NCBI GenBank assembly: GCA_050946275.1
Contig: JBMNUM010000009.1
Span: 8,310-72,309 of the forward strand
Direction of reading: 5' to 3'
Length of the DNA: 64,000 bases
From: JBMNUM01 sp050946275
GTDB lineage: Bacteria; Actinomycetota; Coriobacteriia; Coriobacteriales; CADBOM01
The position numbers and the translations under genes were made by a program. This document shows, in pieces, positions 9,935 through 17,541 of the stretch. The first letter of the stretch is position 1; every line of letters begins with the position of its first letter. The notes beneath the pieces were generated by a model. The model ran no database searches and was not told where the DNA came from. It saw only the letters and a program-made list of their open reading frames with translations.

Positions 9935-10438
9935 ATGACGGAAGCGTTGTCTGAGATTATCGCGCAAGTTCAGATGGTCGCTATCGTGATGATAGCCGTG
10001 ATCATCATCCTGTACATCCTCACCATCATCTGGGTCGTCCGCGACGCGCCGCTGCGCGGAGTGTCCGCTGCCAAATGGGGCATCATCGCGCTGATCCCCT
10101 TCATAGGCGCGATCATCTACTCGGCCCTGCGTCCGCCGATGCTGCTGTCGGATCGCGAGGAGCAGGAGATGGATTATCTGCTGCGCCAGCGCGAGCTGAT
10201 GAAGTACGGCGAGTGCGGCCGCTGCGGTTATCCGGTGCAGGACGACTACGTCATGTGCCCGAATTGCGGCTCGCAGCTCAAGAACGTCTGCCCGCACTGC
10301 GAGCACCCGCTCAACCCCGAGTGGTCGGTGTGCCCGTACTGCTGCACGAAGGTGCGCAGCAGGGCCAAGTCCCACGCGACGTCGCATCAGCAGGATGCGG
10401 CCACTGCCACGAGCATCGATATGGACGCGGTGGAGTAG
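9935..10438 (+). CDS. Membrane protein with C-terminal double zinc ribbon
   Basis: The protein is 167 aa. It has two predicted transmembrane helices (about residues 12-33 and 48-65) followed by a cytosolic tail with four Cys pairs: CGRCG, CPNCG, CPHCE and CPYCC. These are typical of double zinc-ribbon (DZR-like) modules. The role of such proteins is unknown; they often act as scaffolds. The gene stands alone between the two-component pair and thrS and is followed by a hairpin terminator. The last 30 residues are low-complexity His/Ala/Ser. Confidence 0.8.
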   Translation: MTEALSEIIAQVQMVAIVMIAVIIILYILTIIWVVRDAPLRGVSAAKWGIIALIPFIGAIIYSALRPPMLLSDREEQEMDYLLRQRELMKYGECGRCGYPVQDDYVMCPNCGSQLKNVCPHCEHPLNPEWSVCPYCCTKVRSRAKSHATSHQQDAATATSIDMDAVE

Positions 10439-10495
10439 CGCACGGGGCTGAGCACGGCCGCTCCGGCGGCAAAAGCAAGCATGGTTGCAATGCAA

Positions 10496-10526
10496 GGGGC
10501 CGCCCCGCTGTAGGCGGTCCCTTTCT
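10496..10526 (+). terminator. Hairpin terminator (possible attenuator) ahead of thrS
   Basis: A 9-bp stem (GGGGCCGCC at 10496-10504, GGCGGTCCC at 10513-10521, one G-U pair, loop CCGCTGTA) is followed by TTTCTT. It ends about 20 nt before the thrS ATG. It may terminate the upstream zinc-ribbon gene or attenuate thrS. T-box hallmarks such as the TGG bulge are not visible. Confidence 0.6.
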
Positions 10527-10543
10527 TCAAGAAGGGATGGAAC

Positions 10544-12451
10544 ATGGCTAACATCACGATCTCGCTGCCCGACGGCTCGACCAAGGAGCTCGAGGCGGGC
10601 GCAACCGTATACGATGTCGCCGCGAGCATCGGCGCCGGCCTGGCCAAGGCGGCTCTCGCCGGCAAGATCGACGGCATGCCCGTCGACATCACGACGCCCG
10701 TGCCCGACGGTGCGGCGGTTGAGATCATCACGTCCAAGTCGCCCGAGGCGCTCGACATCCTGCGCCATTCGGCCGCCCACATCATGGCCCAGGCCATCAA
10801 GCGCCTGCATCCCGATGCGCAGTTCGGCATCGGTCCGTCGATCGAGGACGGCTTCTACTACGACATCGAGATCGGCCGTCCGGTGACGCCCGAGGACCTC
10901 GAGGAGATCGAGGCCGAGATGGCCAAGATCGTCAAGGAGGACCACCCGTTCACCCGCTGCGTCGTGAGCGCGAGCGAGGCCATGCAGCAGTTGCCCGGCC
11001 AGCCGCTCAAGGACGAGCTCATCTCCGAGATGGACGCCGATACGGTCATCTCGCTCTACACGCAGGGCGAGTTCACCGACCTGTGCCGCGGTCCGCACAT
11101 TCCGAGCACGGGAAAGCTTCCCGCGTTCAAGCTCATGAAGCACGCCGGCGCATACTGGCGCGGCGATTCGAACCGCCAGATGCTGCAGCGCATCTACGGC
11201 ACGGCATGGTTCTCGAAGAAGGACCTCGAAGCCTACGTGACGCGCCTCGAGGAGGCCGCCAAGCGCGATCACCGCAAGATCGGCAAGGAGATGGAGCTCT
11301 TCATGATGGCCGAGGAGGGTCCGGGCTTCCCGTTCTGGCTTCCTAACGGCATGATCTTGAAGAACTCGCTCATGGACTACTGGCACGAGATGCAGGCCAA
11401 GTACGGCTACGACGAGATCACGACGCCCATCATCCTCAACAAGAGCCTGTGGGTGACGAGCGGTCACTGGGACCACTACAAGGACAACATGTACACGACG
11501 GAGATCGACGGCGAGGAGTACGCGGTCAAGCCGATGAACTGCCCCGGCGCCTGCCTCGTGTACAAGAGCAAGCCACGCTCGTACCGCGATCTGCCGCTGC
11601 GCCTCGCAGAGGCCGGCCATGACCATCGCCACGAGCTGAAGGGCGCGTTGCACGGCCTGTTCCGCGTCCGCGCGTTCACGCAGGATGACGCTCATCTCTT
11701 CATCACGCCCGAGCAGATCACCGAGGCGGTGCAGGACACGGCGCATCTCATCACGGCCTACTACGAGCAGTTCGGCTTCCCGTACCACATCGAGCTCTCC
11801 ACGCGTCCCGAGGATTCGATGGGCAGCGACGAGGATTGGGAGCGCGCCGAGGAGGGTCTGCGCTCCGCGCTCGACTCCATGGGCGTCGACTACATCGTCA
11901 ACGAGGGCGACGGTGCCTTCTACGGCCCGAAGATCGACTTCCATCTGCAGGACTGCCTCGGCCGTACGTGGCAGTGCGGCACGATCCAGCTCGACTTCCA
12001 GCTGCCGCAGAACTTCGAGCTCGAGTACATCGATGCCGACGATAGCCGCAAGCGCCCGATCATGGTGCATCGTGCGGGCTTCGGCTCGTTCGAGCGCTTC
12101 ATCGGCATGCTCACCGAGCAGTACGCCGGCAAGTTCCCGACGTGGTTGTCGCCGTGCCAGGTGAAGGTCCTTCCCGTGTCCGAGAAGACGCGTGATTACA
12201 GCCGCGAGGTCGCTGCCAAGCTGCGCGAGGCCGGCATCCGCGTGAAGCTCGACGAGCGCGATGAGAAGATCGGCTATAAGATCCGCGAGGCGCACGCCGT
12301 CGACCGCGTCCCCTACATGCTCATCTTGGGCGAAAAGGAGGCCGCGGCCGGCAACATCAGCGTCCGCGGGCGCGACAACAAGACGATGCAGCGCGACCTC
12401 GACGAGTTCATCGCCGATGTGGTGGCCGAGATCAAGGAGCGCCGCGGCTAA
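10544..12451 (+). CDS. thrS: Threonyl-tRNA synthetase
   Basis: This 635-aa, full-length class II aminoacyl-tRNA synthetase charges tRNA-Thr with threonine in the cytosol. Residues 1-60 form the N-terminal TGS domain (ITISLPDGSTKELEAG). The editing domain carries the metal-site motifs HSAAHIMAQA and LCRGPH. The catalytic core contains KPMNCPGACL, the motif-2 segment FRVRAFTQDDAH, the zinc-site cysteine in MNCPG, and the motif-3 arginine in VHRAGFGSFERF. The C-terminal anticodon-binding domain begins near residue 535 (QVKVLPVSEKT). AAGGGATGG lies 3 nt before the ATG. It is preceded by a terminator-like hairpin. Confidence 0.98.
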   Translation: MANITISLPDGSTKELEAGATVYDVAASIGAGLAKAALAGKIDGMPVDITTPVPDGAAVEIITSKSPEALDILRHSAAHIMAQAIKRLHPDAQFGIGPSIEDGFYYDIEIGRPVTPEDLEEIEAEMAKIVKEDHPFTRCVVSASEAMQQLPGQPLKDELISEMDADTVISLYTQGEFTDLCRGPHIPSTGKLPAFKLMKHAGAYWRGDSNRQMLQRIYGTAWFSKKDLEAYVTRLEEAAKRDHRKIGKEMELFMMAEEGPGFPFWLPNGMILKNSLMDYWHEMQAKYGYDEITTPIILNKSLWVTSGHWDHYKDNMYTTEIDGEEYAVKPMNCPGACLVYKSKPRSYRDLPLRLAEAGHDHRHELKGALHGLFRVRAFTQDDAHLFITPEQITEAVQDTAHLITAYYEQFGFPYHIELSTRPEDSMGSDEDWERAEEGLRSALDSMGVDYIVNEGDGAFYGPKIDFHLQDCLGRTWQCGTIQLDFQLPQNFELEYIDADDSRKRPIMVHRAGFGSFERFIGMLTEQYAGKFPTWLSPCQVKVLPVSEKTRDYSREVAAKLREAGIRVKLDERDEKIGYKIREAHAVDRVPYMLILGEKEAAAGNISVRGRDNKTMQRDLDEFIADVVAEIKERRG

Positions 12452-12466
12452 GGGGTTTCGCCGGTC

Positions 12467-12500
12467 CTGGGACGTTCTCCCGGGGAGCGTCCCAGTTCAC
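12467..12500 (+). terminator. Terminator after thrS
   Basis: CTGGGACG (12467-12474) pairs with CGTCCCAG (12488-12495), with an inner CTCC/GGAG extension. The hairpin lies between thrS and mntP and has no T-run. Confidence 0.5.
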
Positions 12501-12513
12501 TCGGAGGCGGCAG

Positions 12514-13092
12514 ATGACGCTCGGAGCGACGATCATAGTTGGATTTGCATTGGCGATAGATGCCTTCGCGGTGACCATCGCCAATGCTTTTGCATATCCC
12601 GATTCGAGCAGGGGCCGCTCCTACATGGCCCCGGTTGCGTTCGCGGTGTTCCAGGGCGTGATGCCCGTAATCGGATATCTCATCGGCAATGCGCTCTCCG
12701 ATATCATCGCCTCGTACAGCGGCATCGTGACGTTCGTGATCCTGGCGATCATCGGAGCGAATATGATTCGCGAGGGCATCAAGGAGTTGCGCGCAGATAA
12801 AAACGGCGATGCCGAAGCCGAGGCGGGCAAGAGCAAGGTGCGCCAGCTGGGGTTCGGTACGATTGTCCTGCAGGCCATCGCGACGAGCATCGACGCGCTT
12901 GCGGTGGGAGTGACGTTCGCGACTGGAACGCTTTCAATCGGCGTGGCGGCTACGATCATCGCGGTCATGACGCTCGCCGTGTGCACGGTCGCCTGGCTCA
13001 TCGGTCGCAAGTTCGGCCACATCCTGGGAGCCCGCGCACAGTTGCTCGGTGGCGCGGTTCTCGTGATCATCGCGATCAAGGCTCTGTTGTAA
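12514..13092 (+). CDS. mntP: MntP-family manganese efflux pump
   Basis: This 192-aa integral membrane protein of the MntP (DUF204) family has about six helices. The two family signatures, each with an intramembrane aspartate, are present: ALAIDAFAVTIANA near residue 16 and ATSIDALAVGVTFA near residue 130. Members export Mn2+ and protect against manganese toxicity. The length matches the family (about 190 aa). A GGAGGCGGCAG ribosome site precedes the ATG. No yybP-ykoY-like riboswitch is visible in the 60-nt gap after thrS. Confidence 0.88.
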   Translation: MTLGATIIVGFALAIDAFAVTIANAFAYPDSSRGRSYMAPVAFAVFQGVMPVIGYLIGNALSDIIASYSGIVTFVILAIIGANMIREGIKELRADKNGDAEAEAGKSKVRQLGFGTIVLQAIATSIDALAVGVTFATGTLSIGVAATIIAVMTLAVCTVAWLIGRKFGHILGARAQLLGGAVLVIIAIKALL

Positions 13093-13151
13093 CGAGAGTA
13101 GGCGCTTGATCCTGCGCCCTCGAGGCGCATTTGACAAAGGATGTTCATTTC

Positions 13152-13305
13152 TTGGCACGTTTCGACAAATCCTCAATCGCCTCGGGCTCCACAAAAGCCA
13201 TAAGATGCCCAAATCCGGTGTCTTTTGACCCAAAAGGGTCCATCTGGACGGTCTTTGGGATGGAATTGCACGGTTCAGGCGTGAGGATTTGTCGAAACGT
13301 GCCAA
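13152..13305. repeat. Perfect 24-bp inverted repeat between convergent genes (hairpin element A)
   Basis: Bases 13152-13175 are the exact reverse complement of 13282-13305 (core GGCACGTTTCGACAAATCC). The arms enclose 106 bases that hold a smaller hairpin (GACCC AAAA GGGTC near 13227). The element sits in the 286-bp gap between mntP and asd, whose 3' ends face each other. There is no coding potential. It resembles three other long intergenic hairpins at 19427, 30181 and 54727. Confidence 0.9.
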
Positions 13306-13378
13306 AAATGCAGCCGGCACTGTCAATGAATGCCTTGACAGCGCCGGATGAGTCAGCTGGATATGGGGTTATCGATGC

Positions 13379-14398
13379 CTAGATCAGCATCTCGGCGATC
13401 TGGACGGCGTTGAGGGCCGCACCCTTGCGGATCTGGTCCATGACGAGCCACAGGGCGATGCCGTGCTCTACGGTCGGGTCCTTGCGGAGGCGGCCGACGT
13501 AGACGTCATCGGTGTGGGCGAGGAGGCCGGGCATCGGGTAGAGGTTCTCGGCCGGGTCGTCCATGACGGTGACGCCGGGGGCAGCCTCGAGCGCGGCGCG
13601 GGCATCCTCGACCGACACGTCGTCGGCGAACTCGATGTTGAGCGACTCGGCGTGGCAGCGCAGCACCGGCACGCGCACGCAGGTGGGAGCCACGGCGATG
13701 GAGTCGTCTCCCATGATCTTCTTGGTCTCCGCGACCATCTTCCACTCTTCCTTCGTGTAATCGTCGTCGAGGAAGACGTCGATGTGCGGAATCGTGTTGA
13801 AGGCGATCTGATGCGCGAAGGCGTTGATGGTGAGTTCCTCACCATCGAGGAACTGGCGCGACTGCTCGAAGAGCTCGTTCATGGCCTTGACGCCAGCGCC
13901 CGATGCAGCCTGATAGGTGGAGACGACAACGCGCTTGATGGTGCCGAGCTCATGCAGCGGCTTGAGCGCGACGACCATCTCGATCGTCGAGCAGTTGGGA
14001 TTGGCGATGACGCCGTTGTGCTTGAGGGCGTCATCCGGGTTGACCTCGGGGACGACGAGCGGCACACCGGGCTCCATGCGGAATGCGGAGGAGTTGTCGA
14101 TCATCACGGCACCGGCCTTCACGACGTGCTCGCGCATGTCCTTGGAAACAGACGCGCCGGCGGAGAACAAGGCGATATCGATGCCGTCGAAGGAGTCGTG
14201 CGTCATCTCCTGGACCTCGAGCTTCTCGCCTGCGAAGTCGAGAAGCTTGCCCGCGCTGCGGTAGCTCGCCATGGGGACGATCTTGCTCGCGGGGAAGTTG
14301 CGCTGCTCGAGCACGTTGAGCATCTCGGCACCCACGGCACCGGTCGCTCCGCACACGGCGACGACGGGGTTCTTCGGCATTTCCTTGTTCCAAGCCAT
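13379..14398 (-). CDS. asd: Aspartate-semialdehyde dehydrogenase
   Basis: This 339-aa enzyme reduces aspartyl phosphate to aspartate semialdehyde with NADPH, the second step of the lysine/methionine/threonine and diaminopimelate pathway. The N-terminal nucleotide-binding motif is AVCGATGAVGAEML. The catalytic cysteine is in ANPNCSTIEMV. The conserved TYQAASGAG and NAFAHQIAFNTIPHID segments follow. It lies downstream of lysC on the same strand, 119 nt away, with a large hairpin in the gap, so the two pathway enzymes may be co-transcribed with the hairpin acting in between. Confidence 0.97.
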   Translation of the reverse strand: MAWNKEMPKNPVVAVCGATGAVGAEMLNVLEQRNFPASKIVPMASYRSAGKLLDFAGEKLEVQEMTHDSFDGIDIALFSAGASVSKDMREHVVKAGAVMIDNSSAFRMEPGVPLVVPEVNPDDALKHNGVIANPNCSTIEMVVALKPLHELGTIKRVVVSTYQAASGAGVKAMNELFEQSRQFLDGEELTINAFAHQIAFNTIPHIDVFLDDDYTKEEWKMVAETKKIMGDDSIAVAPTCVRVPVLRCHAESLNIEFADDVSVEDARAALEAAPGVTVMDDPAENLYPMPGLLAHTDDVYVGRLRKDPTVEHGIALWLVMDQIRKGAALNAVQIAEMLI

Positions 14399-14447
14399 GC
14401 TTGCTCTCCTTCGCTTTTCGGGGCGTTCCCGAGGAGCGCTCCGCGTA

Positions 14448-14510
14448 GATGTGGACAGTCCAGATTTGACGAATGAGTCAAATCTGGACTGTCCACATCC
14501 GACTCATTCG
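14448..14510. repeat. Perfect 22-bp hairpin with a competing stem between lysC and asd (element E)
   Basis: Bases 14448-14469 (core GTGGACAGTCCAGATTTG) pair perfectly with 14478-14499 across an 8-nt loop. The loop segment CGAATGAGTC (14470-14479) is also the exact complement of 14501-14510, so a second, mutually exclusive stem is possible. There is no T-tract on either strand. It could be an attenuator, a processing site or a mobile hairpin. Confidence 0.85.
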
Positions 14511-14517
14511 TTGGTGG

Positions 14518-15795
14518 TTAACGGCCCTTCGCGGCCTTCGCGGCCAGCTCCTCGCTCGACAGCTGCGTCTCCTCGAAGACCGTGTCGGCATCGAGGCCGA
14601 ACGCCTCGTGCAGGCAGCGGACCGCCTTCTCGGTCAGCGTCTCCTTGATGACGACCGAGACGCGGATCGACGAGGTGGAGATGAGCGAGATGTTGATGCC
14701 GTTCTCCGCGAGCACGGAGAACATCTTGGCGGCGATGCCGGGGTTGGTCTTCATGCCGGCGCCGACGAGCGAGACCTTGGCGATCGACTCGTCGATGATG
14801 AAGCCGCGCGCGCCGAGCGTCTCGACGATGCCGTCCAGGCTCTCGCGGACCTTGGGCAGGTCGGCGAAGGGGGTCGTGAACGAGAGGTCCGTCATCCCGT
14901 TTTCCGAGACGTTCTGGACGATCATGTCGACGTTCGCGCCGATCTGCGCGATGGAGCCGAACACCTGCGCCGCAACGCCGGGCTGGTCGGGCACGCCTCG
15001 CAGCGTGACCTTCGCCTCGGAATTATCGTGCGCGATACCCGTGATGACCGCAGATTCCATTTCCGGTACCTCCTCGACGAACGTCCCCGGGTTGTCGCTG
15101 AACGCGGAACGGCAATGGATGACCACGCCGAAGTTGCGCGCGAACTCCACGGAGCGCGACTGGAGCACGCCCGACCCGCTGTCGGAAAGCTCCAGCATAT
15201 CCTCGTAATTGATGCGGTCGAGCTTGCTCGCCCGCGGGCAGATGCGGGGGTCGGCCGTGTAGACGCCCTCGACATCGGTGTAGATCTCGCAGATGTCCGC
15301 CCCGGTCGCTGCGGCGACGGCGACGGCGGTCGTGTCGGATCCGCCGCGACCGAGCGTCGTGATGTCGCCCGAGCGCGTCACTCCCTGGAAGCCGGCCACG
15401 ATGACGATGATGCCCTTCTCGAGCGCGTACATGATGCGGTCGGCGTTGATCTCGCGGATCTTGGCGTGCGAGTACGCGACGTCGGTGACGATACCGGCTT
15501 GCGCGCCCGTGAAGGAAAGGGACTCGTAGCCCTTCGCCTGGATTGCCATGGCGAGCACCGACATGGAGATTTGCTCGCCGGCGGAGAGGAGCACGTCCAT
15601 CTCGCGGCTCGGGGGAGTGGGGTTGACGGAATGGGCGAGCTTGACGAACTCATCCGTCGACTTGCCCATGGCCGACACGACGGCGATGACCTTGTGGCCC
15701 GCCTCGCGACGCTCGATCAGCCTGTCGGCGACGCGCTGGATGCGCGCTGCCGTTGCGACGGACGTGCCGCCGAATTTCATCACGACCAACGACAT
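14518..15795 (-). CDS. lysC: Aspartate kinase
   Basis: This 425-aa aspartokinase catalyses ATP-dependent phosphorylation of aspartate, the first step toward lysine, threonine, methionine and diaminopimelate. The N-terminal kinase motif is MKFGGTSVATA, and TLGRGGSDTTAVA forms part of the active site. Two C-terminal ACT domains (from about residue 265, including GVPDQPGVAAQVF and GAGMKTNPGIAAKMF) are the usual site of feedback inhibition by lysine and/or threonine. The length fits the monofunctional class. asd follows downstream on the same strand. No riboswitch could be recognised upstream. Confidence 0.97.
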   Translation of the reverse strand: MSLVVMKFGGTSVATAARIQRVADRLIERREAGHKVIAVVSAMGKSTDEFVKLAHSVNPTPPSREMDVLLSAGEQISMSVLAMAIQAKGYESLSFTGAQAGIVTDVAYSHAKIREINADRIMYALEKGIIVIVAGFQGVTRSGDITTLGRGGSDTTAVAVAAATGADICEIYTDVEGVYTADPRICPRASKLDRINYEDMLELSDSGSGVLQSRSVEFARNFGVVIHCRSAFSDNPGTFVEEVPEMESAVITGIAHDNSEAKVTLRGVPDQPGVAAQVFGSIAQIGANVDMIVQNVSENGMTDLSFTTPFADLPKVRESLDGIVETLGARGFIIDESIAKVSLVGAGMKTNPGIAAKMFSVLAENGINISLISTSSIRVSVVIKETLTEKAVRCLHEAFGLDADTVFEETQLSSEELAAKAAKGR

Positions 15796-16232
15796 TGGTG
15801 GTGCAACCGTCCTCGTAATCCCTTGTTTTCCCTGACTTTACAATCATAACCAAGTTGCCGCCTATGAAACCTGCGGAATGAGCCAGCGGACGGGAGCGGT
15901 GGCAAGATGCCGGATGGGGTATGCCCTGTCACCGGCGGACGACCGGGTCGTGACGGGCGCACGGTGACTCGATGGCCTCGGCCGACTTGTTCTCGCGATG
16001 CTGTAGAATAAGGAAGGTTAAAAGGAGCCGGGCCCTGAACACGTTTCCCCTAGGGCCAGGAAAGGGGAAGCGCATGCAGGACCCGGAGCACATCGAGCTG
16101 CGCGAGAGAAGGATTCTTGAACAGCTCATATATTTGATGTGGTCTAATAGTAGCACTTGTTTTCATGGATGCAAGAGCATATCCGTGATTTGATGTGCGA
16201 AATTGCCGTCACCGGGGGAGTGGAGCGTAGAT
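15796..16232. other. 437-bp intergenic region between lysC and padR-like gene
   Basis: This is the divergent spacer between lysC (minus) and the PadR gene (plus). A TAGAAT-like -10 lies near 16008, and AGGAAAGGGGAAG near 16057 precedes a possible 39-codon ORF (16074-16193) of unknown reality. A short GGCCCT/AGGGCC stem lies near 16030-16060. Nothing else could be supported, and no known riboswitch was recognised. Confidence 0.4.
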
Positions 16233-16667
16233 ATGTGGAGTGGATGCCACCCGAAGGACAACAACGAGCTCAAGGAATGCTCCGAGCTCGGCAAGAGCCT
16301 GAGCAGGATGTCGCAGCCGACGATCTTGGCGCTCCTCGCCAAGGCGGACGGCCCCCTTCACGGCTACCGCATCGTGAAGCTCGCCGCCAACTCGCCGATG
16401 TTCGGTGGGAGCAAGCCCGATGCGGCGGGAATCTACCGCACGCTCAAGCGCATGGAGGAGCAGGGTTTCGTCACGGCCTCGTGGGATACTCCCGAGAGCG
16501 GTGCGGCAAAGCGCATGTTCACGCTCACCGACGAGGGGCGTGAGTGCCTACGCCGCTGGATCGACGCGCTCGCATGCTATCGCGAGACGATCCAGGATCT
16601 GCGCGCGATGGCATCGGATGCGCTCGGCATCGACGTGCCCGACACCCCGGTCTGCGGGGGCCACTAG
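16233..16667 (+). CDS. PadR-family transcriptional regulator
   Basis: The start ATG at 16233 was chosen because GGGGGAGTGGAG lies just upstream, giving 144 aa; an in-frame TTG at 16203 is possible. The winged-helix core is typical of PadR proteins: SQPTILALLAKADGPLHGYRIVKLAA, then GIYRTLKRMEEQGFVTASW, then MFTLTDEGRECLRRWI. PadR proteins are usually repressors that respond to aromatic or toxic small molecules. The N-terminus has an unusual Cys-containing extension (WSGCHPKDNNELKECSELG). Downstream lie an XRE-cupin regulator and an acyl-CoA synthetase, which may be its targets. Confidence 0.88.
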   Translation: MWSGCHPKDNNELKECSELGKSLSRMSQPTILALLAKADGPLHGYRIVKLAANSPMFGGSKPDAAGIYRTLKRMEEQGFVTASWDTPESGAAKRMFTLTDEGRECLRRWIDALACYRETIQDLRAMASDALGIDVPDTPVCGGH

Positions 16668-16756
16668 CAGTCGCATGGCGATGGGTCGATCGTGGCTGTC
16701 ATGATCGACCAGTTGGTTCGACTTGATAAACCAAGTGCTTTTGGGGGATTATGGAC

Positions 16757-16784
16757 TTGCATCCTTTTCGATTGGGTGCATAAT
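16757..16784 (+). promoter_or_regulatory. Promoter of the XRE-cupin gene
   Basis: The -35 TTGCAT (16757-16762), a 16-nt spacer and the -10 CATAAT (16779-16784) form a good sigma-70-type promoter 49 nt before the ATG at 16833. An inverted repeat TTGGTT/AACCAA lies just upstream near 16713-16734 and could be an operator. Confidence 0.6.
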
Positions 16785-16832
16785 AGGTTCAACTATGTTC
16801 GGTGATACCTGTCAAAACACGAGGAGCGAGGG

Positions 16833-17438
16833 ATGATCAATCCCAACCTGGAAGAGACCGCGGTGAGAATCCGCGCGTTGCGGGAGGACTTGGGCTTCAC
16901 GCCCGAGGAGATGGCCGAGGCCACGAACTGCAGCGTCGAGGAGTACATTGCGCAGGAATCAGGCGAGAAGGACATGTCCTTCACGTTCCTCTACAAGTGC
17001 GCCGAGAAGTTCGGTGTCGATGTCATCGAGATCCTCACGGGCGAGAACCCGCACCTGCAGGGCTATTCCCTCGTCCGTGCCGGCGAGGGACTCTCCATCG
17101 AGCGCCATCCCGGGTTCGAGTACCTTCACATCGCCCCGACGTTCAAGGCTAAGCTCGCCGAGCCGTTCATCGTCACCATCCCGCCGAGCGAGGAGCCGGT
17201 GGATACCGAGAACATGCACCTGTCGCGTCATGAGGGCCAGGAGCTCGACTACATCCTGAGCGGTAATCTGGTCTTCTCGTACGAGGGCCGGATCGAGGAA
17301 CTCGGGCCAGGCGATTGCATCATGTACGACTCCGGACGGGGTCACGGCCTCGAGGCCATAGGCGGCGAGCCATGCGTGCTGCTCGCGGTGGTAATTCACC
17401 CGCAGGAGCGCAAGGAGATTCCCAGAGGGGAATTCTGA
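16833..17438 (+). CDS. XRE-family regulator with C-terminal cupin domain
   Basis: The protein is 201 aa. Residues about 8-65 form a helix-turn-helix of the XRE type (IRALREDLGFTPEEMAEATNCSVEEYIAQESG). Residues about 105-195 form a double-stranded beta-helix cupin domain (HEGQELDYILSGNLVFSYEG, then LGPGDCIMYDSGRGHGLEA). Such proteins sense a small ligand in the cupin and regulate adjacent metabolic genes. Here the next gene, 103 nt downstream, is an acyl-CoA synthetase, a pairing common in gut anaerobes. GAGGAG lies upstream of the ATG. Cupin metal ligands are only partly conserved, so metal binding is uncertain. Confidence 0.9.
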   Translation: MINPNLEETAVRIRALREDLGFTPEEMAEATNCSVEEYIAQESGEKDMSFTFLYKCAEKFGVDVIEILTGENPHLQGYSLVRAGEGLSIERHPGFEYLHIAPTFKAKLAEPFIVTIPPSEEPVDTENMHLSRHEGQELDYILSGNLVFSYEGRIEELGPGDCIMYDSGRGHGLEAIGGEPCVLLAVVIHPQERKEIPRGEF

Positions 17439-17541
17439 GAGTCTCCACCGCAACAGAAATCCCCAATGACCACAAACCCGCGGATTCAGCCAAGCTACTA
17501 GCTAGGGCCGGCCTGTGCACGGTCTGAGAAGGGATTTCAAG

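Noticed and set aside
10439..10543. T-box riboswitch for thrS
   Set aside because: The leader is only about 100 nt and lacks the specifier loop and TGG bulge; only a terminator hairpin is supported.
9872..12295. 807-codon minus-strand ORF opposite thrS
   Set aside because: Antisense of a certain gene; Arg/His/Leu-rich nonsense composition.
15796..16000. Lysine riboswitch upstream of lysC
   Set aside because: The conserved core sequences of that class could not be found by eye; a covariance search would be needed.
16074..16193. Small 39-aa ORF with a plausible ribosome site before the PadR gene
   Set aside because: It has no recognisable motif and an unknown promoter; there is too little support to call a gene, though proteomics could change that.
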